From Megalonaias nervosa (Eukaryota; Mollusca; Bivalvia; Unionida; Unionidae): a stretch of 64,000 nt of DNA. Shown here in pieces: positions 50,300 to 58,519 of this stretch. The notes under the pieces were generated by a model, which was not told where the DNA came from, searched no databases, and saw only the letters and a program-made list of their open reading frames with translations. Every line of letters begins with the position of its first letter. Within the stretch, counting starts at the first letter, position 1. The translations under genes and the position numbers were made by a program. Location: contig JAECUM010003665.1 of the NCBI GenBank assembly GCA_016617855.1, positions 89,872 through 153,871 of the forward strand, written 5' to 3'.

Positions 50300-50315
50300 C
50301 ACCCTTTCTGCTGCT
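50300..50315 (-). repeat. Inverted copy of the terminal motif inside the left end
   Basis: CACCCTTTCTGCTGCT is the reverse complement of the terminal AGCAGCAGAGAGGGTG with one mismatch. It brackets a 287-bp left terminal block. Confidence 0.85.
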
Positions 50316-50381
50316 GTAATTAACCAAATATTTTATCAAGTCTGTTACGATATCTCGACCTAGGATCATGTAAATTTATTG

Positions 50382-50983
50382 TTATAAACCCAAATAGGGT
50401 AGCTTGTGCTTTTGAAAAAAGTTTTTGAACTTAATCATATCCATGTCCCCTGAACACCAAGTATAATAAATATTTTGCAGTGTATGATTATCGACTCCAT
50501 TAAACACAACTAAAATATTGCAGTTGTCTCTGATTAGGTATTTGCATATATCTTTGAGTAACATAAATCATATCTGTATTTTTATGTCTACCTCGAGAAA
50601 ATATCCGAGCTGGATTTGATTGTTTGTCCAGCATAATATCATCGTACACTACTAAACTATTAATAAGTCCATCAAGGTCATCTACAGATGGCACTTCATC
50701 AATACTGGTAATAAAATCAATAATATCATTACCGTCTTCATCCAGCAACTTTGCATTTTCATTAAAATCTTTAAGTACTTCATAGCATCATTGATCATCA
50801 TACAGGTGGTGCCACTAAATATAACTTATCCCACTTGAGCCATCTCATTATCAGATTAAGCAATAATTGCATCTTACCACTTTCAGATGGCCCAATTATT
50901 ATCATCCTGATAGAATTCGGTAGCGCTGGGTGATGTTTGACTGGCTCTTGTTTTCGTGTCGCTGAGAAGTCAATTATATCCAT
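50382..50983 (-). pseudogene. FtsK/HerA-type (A32-like) DNA-packaging ATPase, broken
   Basis: Starts MDIIDFSATRK at 50983. About 35 residues in is a P-loop, IIIGPSESGKM, in which the usual Thr/Ser after Lys is Met. Walker B is LVVYDDIML, followed by FSRGRHKNTDMIYVTQRY, a sensor-like region typical of Polinton and adintovirus packaging ATPases, then a C-terminal segment (NCNILVVFNGVDNHTL) in a third frame. Two frame changes (near 50800 and 50545) and an in-frame stop near 50785 disrupt it. In the living virus this enzyme would pump DNA into the capsid. Its start codon is only 13 bp from the oppositely oriented PLA2 gene. Confidence 0.85.
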
Positions 50984-50996
50984 AATAATAAAAAAT

Positions 50997-51533
50997 ATGA
51001 ATCTATATTGTGTTCGATGCAAGGCATTCAACCCCACCATTGGTGGGACCAGTGGATTAACAACAATAATAACAAAATATAAAAAGCGTGCACTAACAGG
51101 CAAGTGTGAAAATTGTGGTACAAACAAATACAGATTTATCTCCTGTGAAAAAATCACGGACAAGTCAACGAAAACAGGTGGTGATGTCACTACTTCATTG
51201 GAAAAATTACCAGGGGCTCCATGGGCGAAGTATCCCGGAGAAAAACATATACTCAGATACAATTATTGTGGTCCTGGAACTCAACTTGATATCCGACTTG
51301 ACAAACGAGATCAACCAAGACCAGGAGAGTATCCAATAAATAAGATTGATCAAGCGTGTCATGTTCATGATGTTGCGTATAAAAACAAAGATTTACAACA
51401 ACGGCATCTTGCAGATGTGAAGTTGATTCATGCGTTAAATTCTATACCTGATACATCTCTCAGAGAAAAACTTGCTAGTTTTCTAGTGAAATCTGCTGTG
51501 AAGGGTAAACTAATGCTAGGGGCTGGTAATTAA
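50997..51533 (+). CDS. Zinc-ribbon plus phospholipase A2 protein (intact)
   Basis: 178 aa from ATG 50997. The longer open frame to 50937 overlaps the ATPase, and the residue-1 Met before NLYCVRC fits the domain edge. The N-terminal third has CVRC...CENC, a four-Cys zinc-ribbon pattern. Residues about 80-155 form a parvovirus-VP1-type phospholipase A2 domain, with Ca-loop YCGPGT, then DQACHVHDVAYK containing the catalytic HD and the conserved Tyr, and a downstream Asp in LADVKL. In parvoviruses this activity breaches endosomal membranes after uptake; a similar role here is inference. The frame is undamaged and the key residues are present, unlike most neighbours. Integrase follows 16 bp downstream on the same strand. 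Confidence 0.88.
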   Translation: MNLYCVRCKAFNPTIGGTSGLTTIITKYKKRALTGKCENCGTNKYRFISCEKITDKSTKTGGDVTTSLEKLPGAPWAKYPGEKHILRYNYCGPGTQLDIRLDKRDQPRPGEYPINKIDQACHVHDVAYKNKDLQQRHLADVKLIHALNSIPDTSLREKLASFLVKSAVKGKLMLGAGN

Positions 51534-51549
51534 TTATATAACTATTATA

Positions 51550-52536
51550 ATGGAATCTGTTTATTATAGCCCAAAAGGATATTGGAGAGGCAGAGCAGCT
51601 ATTAGTAAACTTGCTGAAGCAGCCAAAGTCTCACGTGCTGTTGCTGCAGCGTGGTTAGCATGACAGGCAATATGGCAAATCTATCTACATCCACCTAAAA
51701 AAATCAAGTATGCACATTTTGATGTCAGCGCTCCCAATGAGGTTCATCAAGCAGATATTTTGTTTTTACCACACGATACTATTAAAACGCGTGGACGTCA
51801 ATCGCGCACATACAAATACGCGTTAACTGTCATTGACATTGCAAGTAGATATAAAGAAGCAGAACCATTATCAACTAAAACAGCATCTGAAGTTGCATCT
51901 GCGTTTGAACGAATTTATCAACAAGGACCTTTGCGATGGCCACAGTTGCTACAAGTTGATCCTGGCAAATAATTTCTTGGTACAGTATCATTGCTGATGA
52001 AGCAACATATTGTCAAGATCAGACGAGGACACACCGCAGTTCATCGTGATCAGGCAATAGTTGAACGATTTAATCGAACACTCGCTGAGCGGTTATTTGG
52101 ATATCAGTATGCGCAGGAAATAATTCAAAATTTCAAGAGATCTCGTGAATGGGTTGCAAGATTACCAAGTGTGATAGCTGCGTTAAATAATGAAATTACT
52201 CGTTCAATTTCTATGAAACCAATTAATGCGATTACAAAGAAACATATACCACCTGACAACGTCAGGCAACGACATGACTCTTTCTCTCAACCAGTGCTGG
52301 GTAATGTAACTGTGAGGTATTTATATGAACCTGGTGAACTTGAAGGGGGTAAAAAAAAAGAGCAACTGATCCTATCTGGAGTGTGACCACATACACAATT
52401 TCTAGCGTGCTAAGATCCACGGGTAGACCTGCAATCTACAGACTGGATTCAACTGCTCCTCAACGTGGATTTGTACGTGAACAAATTACAAGTAATTCCT
52501 GAAGACACACAATTACCACCGCGTTCACTTTTGTAA
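51550..52536 (+). pseudogene. Polinton-type DDE integrase, broken
   Basis: Starts MESVYYSPKGYWRG. The rve-type catalytic core shows the first Asp in HQADILFLP, the second in LQVDPGK and the Glu in AIVERFNRTL. There are two in-frame stops: TGA at 51661, and TAA at 51970 right after DPGK, at the position of a conserved acidic residue in this family. An A-run near 52355 shifts the frame; the C-terminal part (DPIWSVTTYTI, then GFVREQ) continues in the next frame, with another shift near 52497 before a final stop at 52534. The enzyme would insert the element and make the short target duplication. The fold and order are clear, and activity is lost. Confidence 0.9.
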
Positions 52537-52747
52537 ACTGGCACCCCTACGTCGATTACATTCAAGACAGGTCCGCATCACATTTTCGCGTGTGTGACCA
52601 AGACTATTATTAATTCTGTCTATGGTGAACTGTCGTGGATTATTATTCGAATATTCCCATAGCATATTACAGTTACAACTTGCACAATGATTATTCTGTC
52701 GTTGTTTTAATGTTATAATAAATTCAGCGTCGATATCAAAGTCGCGA
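52537..52747. other. Short convergent spacer
   Basis: Lies between the ends of the integrase and helicase genes, which converge. No ORF or motif recognised. Confidence 0.5.
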
Positions 52748-53698
52748 TTATTTATTTTTTTTTGTCACATTGTTTATAACCAGATAGTTTTTTCTTATTA
52801 CGCCATTGCTAGCAGTTTGATTATTATTTTCTGTAAAATTCATAATAACCCTGTGCAGTTGAGATATTCCTTTAACTCGAGACACTGCAAGATAAACTAA
52901 ATTTGACCATTCGATTCTATCATCGACAATCCAAATATTTGTATCAGTACTAGTTAGTCCTTGTGACGAATGAATCGTTATAGCATATCCTAATGTCCAC
53001 GGCGATTTATCCATGCTCAACGCGCTCTCAACAACATCAACAACAACCAAATCAATATCATTTAATACAAGATTTTGTTTTTCATTTGTTCCTGGAATCT
53101 CAACTTCAACATTCTGTCGTCGAGTATCTGCTGGGCGATAACACAATGGTACAGGTAGATTTGAAAATTTTTCTTTATGTAACAGAAATAATTTCTCTTG
53201 CAATTCATCACGAACTATTTTTCTACTCGCTACTATTAAATCATTTGGTCTCCATAAATTCCAAAAATCATTCACAGTAGTTTCCGTAATTATTTCACGC
53301 ATTATATCGCATTGTATTTTATCTGGCTGTAGTCTGATTAATCTTTTAAATTCTCTCAGGGGTTCATCATTAGCTCTATGATCATCAGTTATCTCCTCAT
53401 AGTAATCCACTGCCCAACAAAAAGTTGTGGTTGACCATGATCGCCGCACATTATCACAGCAGTATTTTTTGTCAGTAATTCTGAATGTTGACCAAGTATG
53501 AGCCGCACCATCGTTGTGAAATTCTTTCTTGGCTTCACGGATACGATCAGTTATACCGCTATTTATCAAAACTAGATCTTGCATCGAAAAACTAAATTTA
53601 GATTTTGGTAGTTTGTCAAGATCGAATCTTGCTCTGGAAGGTTCAATTACGGATAATCTCTCAAATTCCTCCTTGTTATCATTAAGACAAATATATGT
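52748..53698 (-). pseudogene. C-terminal part of an SF1 (Pif1/RecD-like) DNA helicase
   Basis: The frame is open from 53698 to the stop at 52748 (about 316 codons) with no start codon required at its upstream end, so the N-terminus is missing. Visible motifs are LGYAITIHSSQGLT (motif V region) and NLVYLAVSRVKG (motif VI), the hallmark of the second RecA domain of Pif1/RecD/UL5-type helicases. The Walker A and B domain is absent: upstream is a TGA and then an (AT)n run at 53715-53742. Polintons classically rely on a protein-primed PolB, so a helicase here is notable. It could belong to a fused or separate replication protein that was truncated. Confidence 0.75.
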
Positions 53699-53708
53699 TC
53701 AATTAAAC

Positions 53709-53714
<6 letters not shown>

Positions 53715-53742
<28 letters not shown>
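53715..53742. repeat. (AT)n microsatellite
   Basis: Fourteen AT units at the truncated N-side of the helicase. A plausible breakpoint of the lost upstream sequence. Confidence 0.9.
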
Positions 53743-54054
53743 CAAGCAAATAACAAATGCAAGTGGTTAATGATAGGGATTTTCTCTTCCTTGTAACAAA
53801 TCCTGCATAAATGAATTCTGTGGTATCCACATGCAAAGTTTTCGCAGAGGGAGTTAGGACCGAAACCGTGTTTACGATGCGGTGTCGGTGTACGAGGAAA
53901 AACTGTTGTGCGTACAGTTTGGTGGTAAAAGATACAGAGAGTTGAAACGATATTATGATAAGAAATATAATAATGAATCCCCCATAAAAACCACTGAAGA
54001 CTATCTGGCCAGATTTTCAAAATAATCATTTAGACAAATAATATTACTATATAA
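53743..54054. other. Unresolved stretch between helicase and HNH gene
   Basis: Competing short frames on both strands look partly coding. On plus, a charged segment ends at about 54024 (KRYRELKRYYDKKYNNE). On minus, a Cys/His-rich segment reads ACGYHRIHLCRICYK. I cannot decide which is real. It may be the remains of a deleted gene. Confidence 0.3.
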
Positions 54055-54502
54055 ATGGAGCAAAATGAATTTGTGAAACATCCAATAATTAAAAATTATG
54101 AAGTGTCTCGTGATGGTGTCATCAGAAACTGTAGATTAAAAAAACCAGTCGGAAAAGTTGCTGGAAAAGAAAGATATCATTCACATAGGTTTGTATTCGA
54201 ATGTTTTCATGGGGTCATCGAAGACGGACTTGTAATTGATCATATTGACGGTAATAAAATCAATAATTCTTTAGGAAATTTACAAATTGTTACACAAAGC
54301 CAGAATTGCAAATTCGGAAGAACCGGTGATAATATCCACAAATATAGAGACTGTTGAAGAAATAATTTTCCCATCAATGAATGCGGCTGGTAAATATTTT
54401 GACATTTGCATGCGTTCAGTACAACGTGTTGCAGAAAATATAACCAAATCAGCATTTTCGAAGAAATTCGAGCAAAAGATCAAATTTTGGTATATACAAT
54501 GA
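54055..54502 (+). pseudogene. HNH homing-type endonuclease with NUMOD-like parts, frameshifted
   Basis: Starts MEQNEFVKHPIIKNYEVSRD, a NUMOD4-like start (NYEVSRDGVIRN). The HNH core shows HRFVFECFHG and then VIDHIDGNKINNSLGNL, with the catalytic His and the paired Asn residues. After a frame change between about 54300 and 54355, a NUMOD1-like DNA-binding tail (FPSMNAAGKYFDICMRSVQR) continues to 54502. Such genes are selfish nucleases common in phages and giant viruses. It sits between replication and structural blocks, in plus orientation, as a free-standing gene and not inside an intron. It is no longer intact. Confidence 0.85.
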
Positions 54503-55093
54503 AGGGAGAGAAATCTGTCATCGCTGATAGAGTAATCAAGCAGTTGTCTCCTTTTTGTTATTGCGTACATGACCACTCATTTGTATTCAGTAATATTGTG
54601 TCTAATCCCTCAAACACTGAAGTCTGAGAAATCTACTTATTTCATATGATCAAGCACAAAAATCTGAATTCCGTGATTTTATCCTCTGACGTTGTCAAGA
54701 TGATATTGAATTCCATGATAAAATCACGGTGATAAAATCACGGCAAACCGCGCTATAGTAGATTTCTCAGATTTCACATAAGTCGTGTGTGCGATATAGT
54801 CATTATCGATTTTTTTTAATTTTTTTTTTAGACTGTAGCATGCGGATAGAACTGGAATATATCGATCCATGCATCATTGCTAGATAGTTTTGGCTTGATG
54901 AAATCAAGGGTTGATAATACAGTATTTTCAACCAGGTCAGAAATGGCTAAAATGTGTAAAATTGTAGATTTTCGCGATTTATTTTAGATTTTATGCAGAA
55001 TCTGATAGTATAATACTGATCACAGAATCTGCAGTGACTGAGTCAAAGCTAGATAACTATATAATTATTTCTGAAGCGTATGTTTAATACTGA
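54503..55093. other. Non-coding part of the element with an inverted repeat
   Basis: No gene. Includes the 54624-54770 inverted repeat, listed separately, and unremarkable AT-rich DNA to the SINE. Confidence 0.5.
54624..54770. repeat. Two-level inverted repeat with GATAAAATCACGG motifs
   Basis: The outer arms are CTGAGAAATCTAC (54624-54636) and GTAGATTTCTCAG (54758-54770). The inner arms are CCGTGATTTTATC (54671-54683) and GATAAAATCACGG (54717-54729), the latter repeated at 54731-54743. A related CCCTGATAAAATCAGGG palindrome lies at about 56210-56228. It could be a hairpin origin-like element or a small MITE; undecided. Confidence 0.75.
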
Positions 55094-55504
55094 AGTTGGT
55101 GGTCCAGTGGTTAGCGCTTCTGACTCTCATACTCGATGTCCTGAGTTCAGTTCCCATGACTGACACAGTCGGTGGTTTGGCCCTGGGATGCCAATTTTTC
55201 TAATACAATTGGGGAAGTTCCCCTGTGTACACATCCTGCCACCACGTCAAATAACGTGGTGAGTGTGTTTTGCACTTGCCCCGGGGTTTGATTTGGTGGG
55301 GAGTGTACATGAAAATTGGAACTGCCCTAAAATAGACAACAGGATGATGTGAGCTCATAGTCAAGGTGACCTCACTGAAGGGTACCCCACACAAGGACAT
55401 TCAGAAAGAATGTCGCCAGACGAAGAAGCCTCATAAGGTACCTGTGGGTCATAAGAGAGACCTTAACCAATGAAGAGTGCCTTAACCAAATGAAAAAAAA
55501 AAAA
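55094..55504 (+). mobile_element. tRNA-derived SINE inserted in the element
   Basis: The head has a pol III A-box-like TGGTCCAGTGGTTAGCG and a B-box-like GAGTTCAGTTCC. The tail ends in a 12-A run at about 55493-55504. The body differs from the 13.9-kb SINE, so it is another family. It post-dates the arrival of the 12-kb element. Confidence 0.7.
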
Positions 55505-55595
55505 GACAAAAGAAAGGACTCTTAGCAGTAAAGGCTTTACTGGCAATGAAGGGACCCCGTGGAATGGTAGACCGATCATCATAGCTGTTGTTTAT

Positions 55596-55705
55596 TTTTG
55601 CATTTATTCAGAAATATATCTTTATATTAATTCAGAAATACATTTTTATATTTATAGATATTAATTCAGAAATATTTTTATATTAATTCAGAAATATATT
55701 TTTAT
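55596..55705 (+). repeat. AT-rich tandem repeat, unit about 25-45 bp
   Basis: ATTCAGAAATA(T)ATTTTTATATTA is repeated about four times just upstream of the 55728 gene. Confidence 0.8.
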
Positions 55706-55727
55706 TTAAACAAATATTTATTATATA

Positions 55728-56127
55728 ATGAATCATGAAAATATTAGTGCTATTATTGTTGCTATTAAGCAATTACAACACAACGGTATAAAAATATCTG
55801 ACGAACTTGATCCTGAAAAAAATTATGCGTGATTTTGAATCATTACAATCTTGGAAATCCGAAAATAGATATACGCTACCCTCCGATTATAGATTCATAA
55901 AGTTAATCCAACAGGCGATGTTACAATCACTGGCGGCAATTACAGATACGCAGGTGAAATTATTTGTTCCCCTTTCACGGTACATCGAAAAGGTTAGGTC
56001 AGAATTATCCCACGAATACGAAACAAAAAGACTTGTACACGCTCGTATAAAACAGTTGAGAGATATTATGTCGATGATGGAGTCATTGGCGAAAGATAGC
56101 GACGAGTGTGACTCTATTTACGGTTGA
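55728..56127 (+). pseudogene. Small unidentified protein of the element, frameshifted
   Basis: ATG at 55728 opens MNHENISAIIVAIKQL, about 28 codons, then an A-run near 55815 shifts the frame into the 55807-56127 open stretch (MRDFESLQSWKSENRY, ending ECDSIYG). It is charged and alpha-helical, with no Cys and no membrane segment; the family is not recognised. It faces the structural block and converges with it. It could be a regulatory or DNA-binding protein, but nothing in the sequence proves this. Confidence 0.55.
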
Positions 56128-56297
56128 AGTGACTGTAGTGACGTTGACAACGAAACCAATGGTGTCGGACTGTGGTACCAGCTAAACAAGAAGGATAATT
56201 TATTTCTGACCCTGATAAAATCAGGGATAAAAAGAAATATTTTATCCTTGACTTAGTCCTTGACTAAGGGGGCAGATTTATTTTTGCTTGGTGTTTT
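56128..56297. promoter_or_regulatory. Convergent intergenic region with two small palindromes
   Basis: CCCTGATAAAATCAGGG at about 56210-56228 and CCTTGACTTAGTCCTTGACTAAGG at about 56250-56273 are short hairpins between convergent genes. They may mark 3' ends of transcripts; not shown. Confidence 0.35.
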
Positions 56298-56672
56298 CTA
56301 CGCACGTACATACAGATTTATATTTAACGTCTCTGACCTAAGGTCCAACAAGTGTCTAGTCTGGTCAGTAAGTTTGAAATGTATCCGCGATAAGAGTGGA
56401 TTATGACATTTTAGGTAAACAACATTTATTGGTTCTGATACAATCAAATAGCCTGGGGGTACTAGAGGGGTAAATGAATACAGAATGTATCCTTGTTGGG
56501 CTTGATTGGATTTTTCAGTGTCAACTTGGTAGCTGCCATCAATGACATCACATACTAGATTGACAGCGATCGTTGAAGTAATACTGGCGATGCCCGGCAA
56601 AATGTGACGACCTCCACCGTATGAATCGTTGTTGTATCTGAGAATACTTGGCGGTGGGGCTATTTTTTCCAT
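56298..56672 (-). CDS. Beta-rich structural-type protein (C-terminal half of a fibre-like family?)
   Basis: 124 aa, open, MEKIAPPPSILRYNND start, GGGRHILPGIASITSTIAVN, then VPPGYLIVSEP and IHFKLTDQTRHLLDLRSE near the end. The strand-rich pattern and the closing ...L-I-N-L-Y-V-R resemble the C-terminal half of fibre- or attachment-like proteins of Polintons/adintoviruses whose N-terminal half contains a YYSWPNI-type motif, seen here in the 57013-57722 gene. I infer that the two are related parts. No catalytic motif. Confidence 0.55.
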   Translation of the reverse strand: MEKIAPPPSILRYNNDSYGGGRHILPGIASITSTIAVNLVCDVIDGSYQVDTEKSNQAQQGYILYSFTPLVPPGYLIVSEPINVVYLKCHNPLLSRIHFKLTDQTRHLLDLRSETLNINLYVRA

Positions 56673-57049
56673 GATTCTAGAACTTTTGGAAAGTAATCAT
56701 TGATAAAACTTGAAAGTTCTTGTCCTTTATGAAAATCAAGATCGGGTATTATTAAATTATTACCATATAAATTAATTGTTTTTCCGTAGTGTCTAAAAAA
56801 CAAATCTTGATCATCATAAGATTTTATATTTTCAATGATGATTTTGTTAACGTATTCTTGGTCTAGTATAATCTGAAGCATATGCTGAAATAATCCAATA
56901 ATTTGTTGTTTTATATCATCGCTATAATGTTGTATTATACTCAAAAACAATTTTTCTATATCAGCGTATGTTCGGTTGAATTCAAATTTGATTGCAGCAG
57001 CAAATGATCTAATCAACTCAACATTAATAGATTTTTTTTTGTATCGTCA
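56660..57049 (-). CDS. Unidentified helical protein of the element
   Basis: The open frame reaches back through a T-run near 57031 (VELIRSFAAAIKFEFNRTYA) and ends FPKVLESWKK. Acidic and aromatic-rich helices (YADIEKLFLSIIQHYSDDIK), no Cys. It overlaps the start of the 56298-56672 gene by 13 nt and follows the 57013-57722 gene with a frame change at the T-run, so it may be a downstream part of that gene and not a separate one. Family not recognised. Confidence 0.5.
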
Positions 57050-57722
57050 AGAGTAAATAATTCGTTTCTTAAATCATGAATTCCTTCCTTATTGTTAATA
57101 AATATATATCTGTTAAAATACATCCATGGAAATTCCTTTCGATATTTCGGAATCCTCATAAATGTTCGTTTTTCTGTAATAAACTCATTTCGTTTTGGTT
57201 CTGGTGGCCCTGCATAAACAGGTTCAGCTCCAGGCCAACCTAATACAGTCCTGATTGAAGACTGATAAATATCCACAGCATAATCCGGAAAATATATTTC
57301 TATCGCAGACGATGACGTTGGTTCATGAACAGTAACGGCAATCTTTGATTCTTTACCTGTGATAGATTTAAAATTCTTTGGAATTCTTCATTGATCTGTT
57401 CTATTTGATAATTGCCAGTTGGAATACTGACTACTTGCCAATCAGGAGTTCCCTTGGGTTTGTTTTTATTTGCAAATACTCATGAATTATTTGGTTGTAG
57501 TCCACAGAATGATTTTGACCTAATATTTGGCCAACTATAATAAACTCGTAATTGCGCTAATGCAATTTCTTTTGCTGGTGATGCAGTTGGAAAATTAATA
57601 CTGAATTCAGGATTAGTTGAACTCACTGATATCATTGTAGTTCTTACCGGAGCAGTATTAGTGACGATTTGCTGTAGTAATTCCCGTGACATAGTCACGG
57701 ACTCAGCCAGCGACGTTGTCAT
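57013..57722 (-). pseudogene. Fibre- or attachment-like structural protein, frameshifted
   Basis: Starts MTTSLAESVTMSRELLQQ, then FSINFPTASPAKEIALAQLR and VYYSWPNIRS, a pattern common in uncharacterised Polinton-associated beta proteins. Stop at 57480; the next frame continues with VVSIPTGNYQIEQINEEF, then a further shift near 57370 to DIYQSSIRTVLGWPGAEP and on to KYRKEFPWMYFNRYIF. At least two frame shifts. A capsid-surface role is inferred from position and resemblance only. Confidence 0.55.
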
Positions 57723-57753
57723 TATTATACTATTATTATTCTAAATCCCTGAT

Positions 57754-58203
57754 TTATTCAATACTTTCGTCAAATACTTCATTGTAGATTTTTACCATCG
57801 CGCTGAATTCTTCATCGGATATTCTGCCATCGTTGAACGACGACGAGATCAGCGATGATAGTTTGGAATACGCTTTCGTTGCTGTATGTAATTTTACCGC
57901 ATACTCGTGTAATTTTGTGTTCGTGCATGTATCTATCTTCTTTGCAATAATACTAAAAATACCCGCGATAGTTGTTCCGGATAAAACGATAATCGTTACA
58001 ACTACAGGCGCAGTCGCTGTTATTGTTGATAATATTACACCGGTTCCAGCAATGAGCGCAGAAACTGAATAGACAATTACGTCGACGACAACTACGCGTC
58101 TTCGATATTTTTTTACTTTTATTATATAATTGTCGATGATATTTTTTAGTTTAGTTTGCCACATGCGTACTTGATCGTGTCTGTATTTTTGGACGTCTAT
58201 CAT
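57754..58203 (-). CDS. Membrane protein with two hydrophobic helices (intact)
   Basis: 149 aa, complete. Basic N-terminal helix (MIDVQKYRHDQVRMWQ...KKYRRR), then a long hydrophobic stretch at about residues 38-85 that can form two membrane helices with a Gly/Ala/Thr-rich turn, and a cytosol-like C-terminal helix containing SSFNDGRISDEEF. Similar small two-helix proteins with a DGxIsxEEF tail recur in animal Polintons; this is from memory. Role unknown, possibly virion membrane interaction. One of the few undamaged genes. Confidence 0.75.
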   Translation of the reverse strand: MIDVQKYRHDQVRMWQTKLKNIIDNYIIKVKKYRRRVVVVDVIVYSVSALIAGTGVILSTITATAPVVVTIIVLSGTTIAGIFSIIAKKIDTCTNTKLHEYAVKLHTATKAYSKLSSLISSSFNDGRISDEEFSAMVKIYNEVFDESIE

Positions 58204-58212
58204 TATACTATA

Positions 58213-58519
58213 TCAAGTACTTAATTGAGGTGTTTCAGCTACAAATTCCAGACACCACCAGTAAGACGCTGTGGATATTTTTTTTATCGGATTGTTCCAG
58301 CATAAATATTTCTTGGTTATCAATCTCATACGCATCCCAATGAGTACCTGGACCAGAGTTTTTATCGAGATTAATGATACCGGTTTCAATCGAGTTTGGT
58401 TTGTGTGGTTTGTGTGGTAATTGATCACGCATAAAAACACCTCTGAAATTTTTTATATTTAGTTTCTTAGCAGCATCGAGTAAATCAAAATTGGACAACG
58501 GGAAAATCAACGAATCCAT
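58213..58519 (-). pseudogene. Adenain-type cysteine protease, broken and shortened
   Basis: Starts MDSLIFPLSNFDLLDAAKKL, then NFRGVFMRDQLPHKPHKP and INLDKNSGPGTHWDAYEI. The GTHW His is the catalytic histidine of the adenovirus/Polinton protease family, and the RGVFMRDxLP block is a strong family marker. After that the usual aspartate-containing YFDSFG-type segment is missing. Only a short remnant in another frame (YWWCLEFVAETPQ) recalls the Cys-containing C-terminal part. The gene is about half the usual length. It would have matured virion proteins; it is now inactive. It overlaps the end of the pX-like gene by 13 nt. Confidence 0.85.

Noticed and set aside
50798..51262. 154-codon minus-strand ORF as one gene
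   Set aside because: Its first half is the antisense of the PLA2 gene. Only the part from 50983 downward is the ATPase N-terminus.
53703..54029. Minus-strand 108-codon ORF with Cys/His-rich segment as a gene
   Set aside because: It starts in random-looking sequence and ends in the (AT)n run, and a competing plus-strand frame also looks coding. Kept only as unresolved.
55094..55160. Functional tRNA gene inside the 12-kb element
   Set aside because: The head is followed by a SINE body and a poly-A tail, and the boxes deviate from consensus.
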